A DNA stretch of 64,000 nt from JBBRHQ01 sp963781345 (GTDB lineage: Bacteria > Actinomycetota > Thermoleophilia > Solirubrobacterales > 70-9), in assembly GCA_963781345.1 (NCBI GenBank), contig CAWAFQ010000003.1:222303-286302 (forward strand), written 5' to 3'. This document shows, piece by piece, positions 44,884 through 52,383 of this stretch. The notes below the pieces were generated by a model. It worked only from the letters and a program-made list of their open reading frames with translations, had not been told where the DNA came from and searched no databases. The number at the start of each line of letters is the position of its first letter. Within the stretch, counting starts at the first letter, position 1. The position numbers and the translations under genes are program-made.

Positions 44884-45489
44884 ATGCGTCGCATGCGCAG
44901 CCGAAGCTGCATCGCCCTCGTGCTGGCTCTTGGGCTGGTCGCGCTCTGCGCGGTAACCGTCGCGGCGGCGAAGCCCGCTCCGTCCTATCACCAGGCCCTA
45001 AAGAAGGTGGACACCCAACTGTCGTTGGCCATCGAAGTCATCCCGCCCGCCTTGGCGCAGGGCATTGCCGAATCGAGGGCGCATTGCGAGGCCGCTCAGC
45101 AGCTACAGCAGAGTGGCGACCCGCAAGCCCCGCTCGTCTGGCAGACCCTCACGCAATACGTCAATCAGATCGACTCACCCAACCTGCGGGCCATCCTCCA
45201 GGCCAGCGGGCGCGCCCACTCCCGCCTCGAGGATCTCCAGACGGCCTTCTCCAAAGCATGGAAGGGCCAGCATCAAAGGGTCACCACGCTCAATATCGGT
45301 GTCGTCAAGACCGAGCATGGCGTCAGGCTGTATTTGGACGCGATGCGGACGTTCTGGGATGCGTTCGACAGCTGGAAGCAACATGATTGCGCCGGTGCGG
45401 GGAAGGCGATCCACTCGGTAAACGAACACGTCCCTGCGGCGGTCAAGGCGATCAACGAGGGCATGCACACGCTCAGATCGCTGCCCTGA
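44884..45489 (+). CDS. Secreted helical protein of unknown function
   Basis: 201 residues: signal peptide (RRMRSRSCIALVLALGLVAL...VAAA), then a mostly helical mature part with HQALKKVDTQLSLAIEVIPP, SRAHCEAAQQLQQSGDP, SKAWKGQHQRVTTLN and KQHDCAGAGKAIHSVNEHV; two Cys may form a disulfide. Exported. The 3' end of this gene with 140 bases of downstream DNA is duplicated at 37188-37360. Confidence 0.78.
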   Translation: MRRMRSRSCIALVLALGLVALCAVTVAAAKPAPSYHQALKKVDTQLSLAIEVIPPALAQGIAESRAHCEAAQQLQQSGDPQAPLVWQTLTQYVNQIDSPNLRAILQASGRAHSRLEDLQTAFSKAWKGQHQRVTTLNIGVVKTEHGVRLYLDAMRTFWDAFDSWKQHDCAGAGKAIHSVNEHVPAAVKAINEGMHTLRSLP

Positions 45490-45635
45490 AGCGAGCCCGG
45501 TAGTTCGGTCAGCCGGAGGTCCGGGGAACCTCGACGATTCTTCATCCTCAGACACCGGCTCGTCCGCCCGTCAGGTTGGCCTCCTCGTCGAGGTAGTCCC
45601 CGAGATGCGCTGGCAACGACCGCGCCACGCCAGGC
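45461..45635. repeat. Segment shared with 37188-37360
   Basis: Covers the last ~10 codons of the secreted-protein gene and the following non-coding DNA. At about 45635 it leaves the similarity and meets the tRNA-His half, while the other copy continues into leader copy 1. Confidence 0.75.
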
Positions 45636-45644
45636 CTTCGTGAA

Positions 45645-45688
45645 GGTGAGCGACGGGACTCGAACCCGCGACCGCCCGGACCACAACC
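45645..45688 (-). other. tRNA-His(GTG) 3' half, attachment-site-like
   Basis: On the minus strand the sequence has the anticodon loop TTGTGGT with anticodon GTG, the stem strand CCGGG, a T arm GCGGG-TTCGAGT-CCCGT and the acceptor strand CGCTCACC, as in actinobacterial tRNA-His. The 5' half (acceptor, D arm, 5' strand of the anticodon stem) is absent: the bases before the loop do not pair. 3' halves like this are the usual target of phage-type integrases, so this is a probable att remnant and not a functional tRNA. Confidence 0.75.
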
Positions 45689-45705
45689 TCAGCCTTCGCG
45701 GTCGG

Positions 45706-45795
45706 GGGAGGTCGCTCAGGCAAGGACACATTCGCTGAGGTGCTCTGAGTTCGGCTCACGTTCGCTCATTGAGTTACCTCGGCTGCTACCACGGA
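45706..45795. repeat. Direct repeat 1 of a 776-bp unit
   Basis: Matches 46481-46573 at about 80 percent, sharing ttcgctgaggtg, ctgagttcggct, gagttacctcg and ctgctaccacgg-like words. It directly follows the tRNA-His half. Together with its partner it flanks one secreted-protein gene. Confidence 0.75.
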
Positions 45796-45815
45796 GCATT
45801 AGGCCCGGCTTAGCC

Positions 45816-46499
45816 CTAGATGCGCCAGTAGCAGTAGTGCTCATCGGGGCCCACCACTGCCTGCCCACTACTGGGTTCGTAGCGATCAACTTGGCGGATT
45901 ACCTGTCCCTCAAAGTAGCGAGGGTGACCAGGAGTAAGCCAATACAGGTGTTGACGCACGCGGAACCGGGAATACGAGCCACGTGCGAATCCCCTGATGG
46001 TCAGAGGCTCAATGCTGCTGAACTTGGCGGGCTGACGATCCGAGGCTGTTGCTGTCCGTGCAGACCAGCGATACACCGTCCTCCACGGGTGGTTGCCAAA
46101 GGCCTGTTGAAGAACGGCCTGCCAGGCGATCTTCTGGAAATCTCGTCCTCTGCTCCGATTCCGTGCGAATGCAACCGGGGCATCGGCTCCAATGGCGCTG
46201 AGGAATCTTTCCTGGCGATCGAGGTAGAAGCAGGATCCTGCAGCTCCGGTCCGATGAGGTGGCTCCTGAAGATAGGAGGTGCCGACCGCCCCCTTCCTAA
46301 ATACCAGCGTATCTGCCGCCGCAGAGACCGCGAAAAAGGCGAACGCCACGACGAAGGCAGCGGCAATCCCGAGAGTTTCCAGTTGGCGTTCCCTACGCAC
46401 GCAGCCGCAGCCTACACTGCCCGGCCCGAGCCTTGCTGGTCCCTCTGCTCCTGCCGGTAGGGGGAGGGAAACCTGCGGCCAGGGAGGTCGACCAGGCAC
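45816..46499 (-). CDS. Exported protein of unknown function between direct repeats
   Basis: Up to 227 residues; the probable start is a GTG/ATG near the segment VRRERQLETLGIAAAFVVAF, a signal sequence. The mature part is basic and aromatic (QKIAWQAVLQQAFGNHPWRT, RQHLYWLTPGHPRYFEGQVI) and ends HYCYWRI. I do not recognise it. It lies exactly between two direct repeats, next to a tRNA-His half, as a gene on a very small integrated segment would. Confidence 0.6.
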   Translation of the reverse strand: MPGRPPWPQVSLPLPAGAEGPARLGPGSVGCGCVRRERQLETLGIAAAFVVAFAFFAVSAAADTLVFRKGAVGTSYLQEPPHRTGAAGSCFYLDRQERFLSAIGADAPVAFARNRSRGRDFQKIAWQAVLQQAFGNHPWRTVYRWSARTATASDRQPAKFSSIEPLTIRGFARGSYSRFRVRQHLYWLTPGHPRYFEGQVIRQVDRYEPSSGQAVVGPDEHYCYWRI

Positions 46500-46573
46500 G
46501 GTGACCTTCGCTGAGGTGCCCTGAGTTCGGCTGAGAATTGCTCACTGAGTTACCTCGCCTGCTAACCACGGGA
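46481..46573. repeat. Direct repeat 2 of the 776-bp unit
   Basis: Partner of 45706-45795. Beyond it no tRNA sequence follows, so only the left repeat is tRNA-linked. Confidence 0.7.
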
Positions 46574-46794
46574 GAGGCTCGGCGACGCCGCGAAGTCCTG
46601 CGCTCTTGGCCGAAGCTGTGCTTCAGGTCTCTGGCCTCGGCGGAGCGCCGACCCTCCTTGAGCTACCGGATCCAACCTGGGGCCTTCACTCTGCCGGCGG
46701 GAACGTCGCGCTGGGCAACCTGGTGAACATGGTCCGCCAGCAGATACCCGCCTACCTGCGAGGTAACCGCTAGGCAGGCAAAGGTCACCGCCCA
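46574..46794 (+). other. Possible gene fragment before leader copy 2
   Basis: An open frame ends at TAG near 46773 and reads LLAEAVLQVSGLGGAPTLLE, then LPDPTWGLHSAGGNVAL and NLVNMVRQQIPAYLRGNR. It has protein-like composition and no start codon, so it may be the 3' remnant of a gene cut off at the direct repeat. Too short to classify. Confidence 0.35.
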
Positions 46795-46993
46795 CGACCA
46801 CACCACGCCCCGACCCGCGAAGGGGATGCCAGCAGCAGGCCGCAGGAGGGCTGTCAGGACGCCTGAGGCCGGTCGGGTCGAAGGGCTGCCTCCCCCGCTC
46901 GCCTTCATCGCCGCCGATCAGCTGGCGGAGGCCGGAACCTCCCGTACGCCGCTTGTTGGCAAGGCGTCCCCGAGGGGCGATACTGGGCAGGCG
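46795..46993 (+). promoter_or_regulatory. Leader repeat, copy 2, upstream of a methyltransferase
   Basis: Similar to copies 1 and 4 over its whole length. The promoter words TTGGCA (46956-46961) and GATACT (46979-46984) with a 17-base spacer and the cccc-ga-gggg element are intact. The position where the SnoaL ATG should stand reads ATA (46994-46996). Confidence 0.7.
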
Positions 46994-47029
46994 ATATCGC
47001 GGAAGAACATTGAGCTCTGGGCACAACGC

Positions 47030-47905
47030 ATGCTGCGCTCTCCGGGGCATCCGATAGCCCTGATCAACAGGCGATTCGAAAGGTGGGACCCGTTGGCGGA
47101 TACATATGCGGCGATCACAGAGGCTGATCCGGAACTGCAGGAGCGGCTTGCAGCCGTGCTGGAGTTGCGCGCCGGGGACCCCCAGCAGCGCTCGATGCTC
47201 GAGAGCTACACCGCAGAGTTGGATCTGCCGAGCGGCGCTCGGGTACTGGAAGTCGGTTGCGGAACCGGAGCGGTCTGCCGTTACCTGGCCACGCTGCCGG
47301 ATGCTGCGGAGGTCGTCGGGCTCGATCCGAGTGCATTGTTCATCGAACGAGCACGCAAGCTCTCCGGCGCCGGGAAGTTGGAGTTCATCGTCGGCGACGG
47401 CCGACGGCTCGAATTCGACGACGGCCTCTTCGACGCAGTCGTCTTCCACACAACACTCTGCCATGTGCCTGATTGCAGGATCGCCGTTGCCGAGGCGAGC
47501 AGGGTGCTTGGAGCAGGGGGTCGGCTCGCCGTATTCGACGGCGATTACGCGACTACTACGGCCGCAACGGGACCCGGCGATCCGTTGCAGACCTGCATCG
47601 ACGCCGCGATGCGGGCCCTGGTGCACGACCCCTGGCTGATGCGGCGGCTGGGCGCCCTTCTGCGCGACGCGGGATTCGGCGAAACCCGGCTGTGCGGCCA
47701 CTCCTTTGTACAGACGACGGACCCGGATTACATGCTGACGCTGGTCGAGCGGGGCGCCGACGCGCTGGTCGCCGAAGGTGGGATCGGCGCTGCCACCGCC
47801 GAAGGGCTGAAGGCGGAGGCCCACGCTCGAGTCGAAGCCGGGAATTTCTTCGGCCACATCGCGTACGTCAGTGCCATCGCTCGCCTGGCTGACGTTGAGA
47901 GATGA
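47030..47905 (+). CDS. Class I SAM-dependent methyltransferase
   Basis: 291 residues from ATG 47030. Motif I VLEVGCGTGAVCRYL, motif II-like EVVGLDPSALFIERAR, post-I FIVGDGRRLEF, motif IV FDAVVFHTTLCHV and GAGGRLAVFDGDYAT fit small-molecule methyltransferases of the UbiE/Methyltransf_11 type. The frame is open upstream to the leader and would read (ATA)-SRKNIELWAQRM, the remains of a SnoaL start (MSEENIEL), so the gene has been joined to the cassette leader. If ATA is not used, ATG 47030 has a 40-base leader. Substrate unknown. Confidence 0.85.
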   Translation: MLRSPGHPIALINRRFERWDPLADTYAAITEADPELQERLAAVLELRAGDPQQRSMLESYTAELDLPSGARVLEVGCGTGAVCRYLATLPDAAEVVGLDPSALFIERARKLSGAGKLEFIVGDGRRLEFDDGLFDAVVFHTTLCHVPDCRIAVAEASRVLGAGGRLAVFDGDYATTTAATGPGDPLQTCIDAAMRALVHDPWLMRRLGALLRDAGFGETRLCGHSFVQTTDPDYMLTLVERGADALVAEGGIGAATAEGLKAEAHARVEAGNFFGHIAYVSAIARLADVER

Positions 47906-47930
47906 GGAGCGCGCAGGAGGCGCGTCAGAG

Positions 47931-48057
47931 GGCCTGAGGCCGGTCAGGTCGCAGGGCTGCCTCCCCCGCTCCGCCGCCGATCAGCTGACGGAGGTCGGAT
48001 CCCTCCCGTATGCCCCTTATTGGCGAGGCGTCCCCGAGGGGCGATACTGCGCAGGCG
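47931..48057 (+). promoter_or_regulatory. Leader repeat, copy 3
   Basis: The last ~125 bases of the leader, with TTGGCG (48020-48025), 17-base spacer and GATACT (48043-48048), nine bases before ATG 48058. The first part of the leader is shortened (gaggagcgcgcaggaggcg...). Confidence 0.65.
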
Positions 48058-48096
48058 ATGTCGCGGATCTTGTCCCGCCCGCAGCCCAAGGGGTAG
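48058..48096 (+). CDS. Twelve-codon leader ORF after leader copy 3
   Basis: ATG-TCG-CGG-ATC... encodes MSRILSRPQPKG followed by TAG. The first two codons are those of a SnoaL cassette; the rest is unrelated. It ends 33 bases before the next gene's ATG, which has its own agggagg. It may be only a by-product of the leader being joined to a new gene, or a short translated leader. Confidence 0.35.
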   Translation: MSRILSRPQPKG

Positions 48097-48129
48097 GGTG
48101 GGCAACGACCGAACAGGGAGGACTTCTCG

Positions 48130-48671
48130 ATGGGCAGGCTCCGTCCGCATCTCAGCTACGCCAACGTGATCTCGACACTCTGCCTGTTCTGTGCTTGGAG
48201 GCGGTGCCTACGCGGCGACCCAGCTGAAGAAGAACAGCGTCGGCTCAGAGCAGATCAAGAAGAACGCCGTCAAGAATTCCGATCTCGCCGACAACGCGGT
48301 GAAGTCGCCGGAAGTGGCGAACGGCTCGCTTTTGGGTGAGGACTTCGCCGCCGGTCAGCTTCCAGCGGGCCCCACGAACCTTTATGCCTACATACGCGAT
48401 AACGGGGACGCCGCGAATGCGAGCGTCGACTACGGGACCGGGGTCACCGGGGTGAGCGAGAGTGGCTTTGCTGGCGTCTATGTCGTCACCTTCAACCGCA
48501 GCGTCGCAACGTGCGTGGTGCATGGAACGAGCGGGTTTGGCGATCCGCCCGGCACCCCAAAAACGGCAGATCGATACCTCCCAGCCGGTCTACATGAACA
48601 CCGGCACCGCCGAGGAAGTCGAAATCGACTTCGCCGTTGACACGTCGTTCATGATCAGCGCGGTCTGTTGA
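48130..48671 (+). pseudogene. Secreted protein with LGGGAYA signal, two frameshifts
   Basis: ATG 48130 after agggagg. The start MGRLRPHLSYANVISTLCLF then needs a frame change near 48195 to reach LGGGAYAATQLKKNSVGSEQ, IKKNAVKNSDLADNAVKSPE and the C-terminal domain, with a second change near 48560 to end QPVYMNTGTAEEVEIDFAVD...ISAVC. The N-terminus (RPHLSYANV...LFxALGGGAYA) and following KNSVxSxxIKNxAVKxxDL repeats match a family of exported proteins frequent in Thermoleophilia, including the gene at 50285-50851 here. Unknown function. Confidence 0.7.
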
Positions 48672-48677
48672 GGCCGA

Positions 48678-48709
48678 CCCTCGAAGCCGCCGGGCTTGAG
48701 GAGTAGGCG
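48678..48709 (+). repeat. Orphan cassette tail before SnoaL block 3
   Basis: ccctcgaagccgccgggctt-gaggagtaggcg follows the previous stop by only six bases, without a SnoaL body, and supplies the ribosome-binding site for the gene at 48710. It is identical to the orphan tail at 41044. Confidence 0.75.
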
Positions 48710-49138
48710 ATGTCGCAGGAGAACGTCGAGATCATCCGGAAGTCCAACGAGGACTTCATCGCCAACACAAGCGAGTCCGACAGGGAGGCGATGCTTTCGC
48801 GGATCTCGGCGTATTGGGGCCAGGAGATCGAGTGGGATGCCTCTGAGCTTCCCCTTCCGGACCTCGCCGGGCATGTTCAGGGCAAGGAGGCCATGCGCGG
48901 TTGGTGGCAGGCGTTCCTCGAAGCGTGGGAGACCAGTGACTTCGATTACGAGCTGGTCGACGGCGGCGACCAAGTGGTCATGTTGATCGACCAGAGGCTG
49001 CGCGGGCGCTCCACCGGCATCGAGGTGGCCTTGGAGAACTACGCGCTCGTCAACACGTTCAGCGACGGCCTGATCGTCCGAGTCAAGCTCCACCTGAACC
49101 AGGCGGAAGCCCTCGAAGCCGCCGGGCTCTCGGAGTAG
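48710..49138 (+). CDS. NTF2/SnoaL-like protein 9 (first of block 3)
   Basis: 142 residues, the longest member: MSQENVEIIRKSNEDFIANT then an insertion SESDREAMLSRISAYWGQ, IEWDASELPLPDLAGHVQG, DGGDQVVMLIDQRLRGRS and tail AEALEAAGLSE. The RSTGIEVALENYALVNTFSD segment replaces the usual GSGVxVE...VWTFRDG pattern with a shifted register. Cytoplasmic; function unknown. Confidence 0.87.
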   Translation: MSQENVEIIRKSNEDFIANTSESDREAMLSRISAYWGQEIEWDASELPLPDLAGHVQGKEAMRGWWQAFLEAWETSDFDYELVDGGDQVVMLIDQRLRGRSTGIEVALENYALVNTFSDGLIVRVKLHLNQAEALEAAGLSE

Positions 49139-49141
49139 GCG

Positions 49142-49543
49142 ATGTCGGAGGAGAACGTGGAAGTCGTGCGGAAGTCGGTGGAAGCAGGCCAGCGCGGCGA
49201 TCTTGATGCCGCGTTCGAGTCGCTCGATTCCGAAATCGAGTGGGAGGAGACGGAAGGCCTCGGACCGGACGCGGCGGTATATCGCGGCAAGGCAAGTGTG
49301 CGGGGGGCGGTCGAGAGTTGGCTCGGCATGTGGAACGACTACACGGGTGAAGTGGAGAGATACATCGATGCAGGGGACGACGTCGTCGTCCTCGTCGCCG
49401 AGCGTGGTCGTGGCCGAAGCAGCGGAGTTGCCGTCGACCGCGAACTGGGCCTGGTGCACACGGTCCGTGGCAACAAGATCATCCGCTCGCGCCTCTTCGG
49501 CAGCTGGGATGAAGCCCTCGAAGCCGCCGGGCTGCGGGAGTAG
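49142..49543 (+). CDS. NTF2/SnoaL-like protein 10
   Basis: 133 residues: MSEENVEVVRKSVEAGQRGD, ESLDSEIEWEETEGLGPDAA, VYRGKASVRGAVESWLG, DAGDDVVVLVAERGRGRSSG and tail DEALEAAGLRE. This is close to the family consensus and a good reference for alignments. Confidence 0.88.
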   Translation: MSEENVEVVRKSVEAGQRGDLDAAFESLDSEIEWEETEGLGPDAAVYRGKASVRGAVESWLGMWNDYTGEVERYIDAGDDVVVLVAERGRGRSSGVAVDRELGLVHTVRGNKIIRSRLFGSWDEALEAAGLRE

Positions 49544-49546
49544 GCG

Positions 49547-49946
49547 ATGTCGGAGGAGAACGTGGAGGTCGTCAAAGAGTTCACTCGGCGCTTCGCGGCA
49601 GGAGACCGCGTGACGCGCAACTACTTCGATCCAGAAATTGTCTGGGATACATCGGCAAGCGGGATGCCCTCGGCGGGCGTCTACCACGGTCATCAGGGAG
49701 TGCAGCGGTTCTTCCGTGACTGGCTCACTCCCTGGGACGACTACGAGATCGAGACCATCGACTGCATTGACGCGGGCGATGCGGTGCTCCTTGTCTTCCC
49801 GGCAAGGTGGAACGGGTCGGGGCAGCGGCGACAGAATCGAGCGCGACTTCTTCGGCGTCTGGGAGCTGAAGGACTCGAAGGTGGTCCGCTTCCGTCTGTT
49901 CGAGACCCGCGAGCAGGCCCTCGAAGCCGCCGGGCTGTCGGAGTAG
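49547..49946 (+). pseudogene. NTF2/SnoaL-like protein 11, one frameshift (last of block 3)
   Basis: MSEENVEVVKEFTRRFAAGD, DPEIVWDTSASGMPSAGVYH and DAGDAVLLVFPARWNG are in one frame; near 49815 the reading moves by one base to RGSGDRIERDFFGVWELKDS and the normal tail QALEAAGLSE. Whether this is an error or a recent inactivation cannot be told; the rest of block 3 is intact. Confidence 0.8.
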
Positions 49947-49963
49947 CGCCCTCGTCTGCCGCG

Positions 49964-50080
49964 CCTCGCCCCACGCTCGCCCGCCCGCGTACCGCCACGT
50001 CAGGACGCCGAGGGGGGATGGCAACCAGGAACGCCAGCAGCAGGCCGGAGCAGGGCGGTCAGGACGCGTCGTTGGCCGCA
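49964..50080. repeat. Partial leader-like sequence
   Basis: cccacgctcgcccgcccgcg...gaggggggatggcaaccaggaacgccagcagcaggccggagcagggcggtcaggacgc in pieces resembles the first half of the leader repeat (gaaggggatgcc..aggagcgccagcagcaggccggagg). The promoter half is absent. The remaining ~200 bases to 50284 hold nothing recognised. Confidence 0.5.
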
Positions 50081-50284
50081 GGCGCTCGGTCAGCAAGCGC
50101 CTGGAGCCCGACCCCTTGCGGCGTCGCGGCGGCAACAGGCGGCGTCGACCTCGGCGGCGGGCGGTGGATCTGCCAGTCGTGGGCTAGCGGTGCAGTGGTG
50201 AGCCGGGCAGGACGCTGAGATGCACCCTGGCAACGGCGTGCCCCGAGCGACCTTCCGACCGGTCGGCTCAGTTCGCCCCGAGGA

Positions 50285-50851
50285 CTATGGCCGAGAGGCT
50301 AGGGCCGAAACCCGTGGAGAGACCCCATTGCCCTGTCCGTGGCAGTCGAACTCGATTGCGTGAGCGCCGGGCCCCAGCTTCTGGCTGACACCCGTGATCG
50401 AGAGCTGAGCATCCGCGAACTCCACCCGCTCGTCGGTTTCGGAAGAGAACGGGTTGCCGTCCGCGAACAGCGCACAGGTAACGACGCCGACGTCAGCAGC
50501 TGCCCCCGAATCGGCAACGCCATCGCCGGTGGCAAAGACCTTGGCGGGATGGGTCAGATTGAGCTGAATGTCCACGCAGGGATTGAAGTCGTTGGTGGGG
50601 AGGCTGCAGGTGCTGCTGGAACTCTTCTGCGCTCCCGAGGTAGCGTCGGGAAGGCCGCCGACCTTGATGTCCTTCGCGGCGAGGCCGTGGTCCTTGACGT
50701 CTTGAGACTTGACCGCGCCGTTCTTGATGGTCTTGGAGGTGACCGAGTTGTTGGCCAGCACGGCGGCATAGGCGCCGCCGCCGAGGGCGATGAAGAGCGC
50801 CAGCACTGAGACGACGTTGGCGAAGCTCAGATGTCCTCTGATCCGACTCAC
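50285..50851 (-). CDS. Secreted protein with LGGGAYA signal
   Basis: 188 residues. Starts MSRIRGHLSFANVVSVLALF then IALGGGAYAAVLANNSVTSK, a signal sequence, followed by repeats TIKNGAVKSQDVKDHGLAAK and a beta-rich C-terminal domain with three Cys (STCSLPTNDFNPCVD, VVTCALF). Same family as the frame-broken gene at 48130. Likely cell-surface; collagen-like or spore-coat-type roles have been guessed for relatives but nothing here proves it. Opposite orientation to the arrays. Confidence 0.8.
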   Translation of the reverse strand: MSRIRGHLSFANVVSVLALFIALGGGAYAAVLANNSVTSKTIKNGAVKSQDVKDHGLAAKDIKVGGLPDATSGAQKSSSSTCSLPTNDFNPCVDIQLNLTHPAKVFATGDGVADSGAAADVGVVTCALFADGNPFSSETDERVEFADAQLSITGVSQKLGPGAHAIEFDCHGQGNGVSPRVSALASRP

Positions 50852-50971
50852 TGGCTGCAGCCCCCCTAGTTGTTGGCAGCGTCGAAGACAACTATCCCAC
50901 GCAATGGCGAGGACGCGGTGATTCCCGCCGCTCTGTTGCGATCTGTCGGGCTATCCCGCAGGTGCGCTGGC

Positions 50972-51177
50972 AACGACAGCGCCACGCCCCGACCCGCGAA
51001 GGGGATGCCACCAGGAGCGCCAGCAGCAGGCCGGAGGAGGCCCGTCATGACGCCTGAGGCCGGTCAGGTCGCATGGCTGCGTCCCCTGCTCCGCCGCCGA
51101 TCAGCTGGCGGAAGTCTGATCCCTCCCCTACGCCGCTTGTTGGCAAGGCGTCCCCGAGGGGCGATACTGCGCAGGCG
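50972..51177 (+). promoter_or_regulatory. Leader repeat, copy 4, before SnoaL block 4
   Basis: Nearly identical to copy 1 over 206 bases. Promoter TTGGCA (51140-51145), 17-base spacer with cccc-ga-gggg, GATACT (51163-51168), ATG at 51178. The identity continues through the following gene, so leader and gene were duplicated as one unit of ~608 bases. Confidence 0.7.
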
Positions 51178-51580
51178 ATGTCGGAGGAGAACATCGAGCT
51201 GGTCATACCGAGTCCAAGACGCCCTCAACCGGCGCGACCTCGATGCCATCCTCGCGCTCACCGACCCCGGCGTGGAGTTCATCCCGCGCACCCTGGAGGT
51301 GGACGGCGGCGGCTCCTATCGCGGCTACGGCGGGGTCCGGCGCTGGTGGGAGAACCTGTTCGACGTCTTCCCCGATTTCAGACTGGAGTGCGACGAGATA
51401 CGAGAATTTGGAGACATGACCGTTGCGCGGGTGCGGATGAACGGGCAGGGCACGAAGAGCGACGCGCCCACCGAGCAGACCTCCTGGGTGGTCATCGAGT
51501 GGCGCAACAGGAAGGCCATCTGGTGGCGCGTTTGCCCTGCCGAGGCCCAGGCGCTCGAAGCCGCCGGGCTTAAGGAGTAG
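51178..51580 (+). pseudogene. Second copy of NTF2/SnoaL-like protein 1, frameshifted at codon ~10
   Basis: DNA is almost identical to 37549-37950, but one extra base in gctggtcata(c)cgagtcc near 51208 puts the start out of frame with the remaining 120 codons. One substitution gives ALTDPG instead of AHTDPG. Either this copy is inactive or the base is an error. The downstream genes keep their own ribosome-binding sites. Confidence 0.85.
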
Positions 51581-51583
51581 GCG

Positions 51584-51997
51584 ATGTCGCAGGAGAACGT
51601 GGAGAAGGTGAAGGCGGCATTCGCCGCGCATAACCGTGGCGACCTGGACGCCTGGCTGGACCTGTATGACCCAGAAGTGGAGTTCGAGACGCTCCTGCTG
51701 GGCACCCACCAGGGCAAGGAGGCCATGCGCTCGCTCTACGAGGAGAATCAGGCAAACCAGTCCGGCTACACCGTTACCCCCCTAGAACTGATCGACGCTG
51801 GAGACAAGGTGATCACGGTGGTCCAAGTTGGCGGAGCCGGGACCGCCAGCCAGATCGCCCTGAATGACCAGATCGCATTCATCCAGACCTTCAAGAACGG
51901 GTTGGTGGTGAGGGAGCAGACCTTCCGAAACAGGGAGGAAGCCCTCGAAGCCGCCGGGCTTCGGAGTAGGCGATGTCGGAGGAGAACGTCGAATTGA
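51584..51997 (+). CDS. NTF2/SnoaL-like protein 13, stop codon shifted
   Basis: MSQENVEKVKAAFAAHNRGD, DPEVEFETLLLGTHQGKEAM, DAGDKVITVVQVGGAGTASQ and EEALEAAGL are in place, but the tail reads gggcttcggagtag with one base fewer than elsewhere, so the normal stop is missed and translation runs 12 codons into the next gene. An indel in the tail, real or artefact, explains it; the intended stop is at about 51970. Confidence 0.83.
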   Translation: MSQENVEKVKAAFAAHNRGDLDAWLDLYDPEVEFETLLLGTHQGKEAMRSLYEENQANQSGYTVTPLELIDAGDKVITVVQVGGAGTASQIALNDQIAFIQTFKNGLVVREQTFRNREEALEAAGLRSRRCRRRTSN

Positions 51998-52380
51998 TTC
52001 GCCGAACCTTCGACGACTTCAACAGCCGGGACTGGGAGAGCTGGGAGGCCCTGCACCACTCCGACATGGTTGTCATCCCGATGAAAGACTGGCCCGACTG
52101 GCCCGAGGCCCAGCCGGTCGACGGCAATGAGGCTTGGCTTGAACGAGTGCTCATGCTCCTTGAGCCATGGCACGAGCAGAGGCTCGAAATCGACGCCCTG
52201 CGTACTACGGGCGACCTCGTAGTGGTGAACTTGCGGTGGGTCGCCACGGGACGCGAAAGCGAGATCGAAGTCGACATGCCGCTGGCGGGCGTGTACACCA
52301 TCACCGACGGAAAGATCGCCCGCATTGAGTTCTTCCGCGACCCCAACGAAGCCCTCGAAGCCGCCGGGCTGTCGGAGTAG
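51973..52380 (+). CDS. NTF2/SnoaL-like protein 14
   Basis: 135 residues: MSEENVELIRRTFDDFNSRD, WEALHHSDMVVIPMKDWPD, WPEAQPVDGNEAWLERVLML, LVVVNLRWVATGRESEIEVD and tail NEALEAAGLSE. The IPMKDWPDWPEAQ loop is tryptophan-rich and unlike other members. Confidence 0.87.
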   Translation: MSEENVELIRRTFDDFNSRDWESWEALHHSDMVVIPMKDWPDWPEAQPVDGNEAWLERVLMLLEPWHEQRLEIDALRTTGDLVVVNLRWVATGRESEIEVDMPLAGVYTITDGKIARIEFFRDPNEALEAAGLSE

Positions 52381-52383
52381 GCG

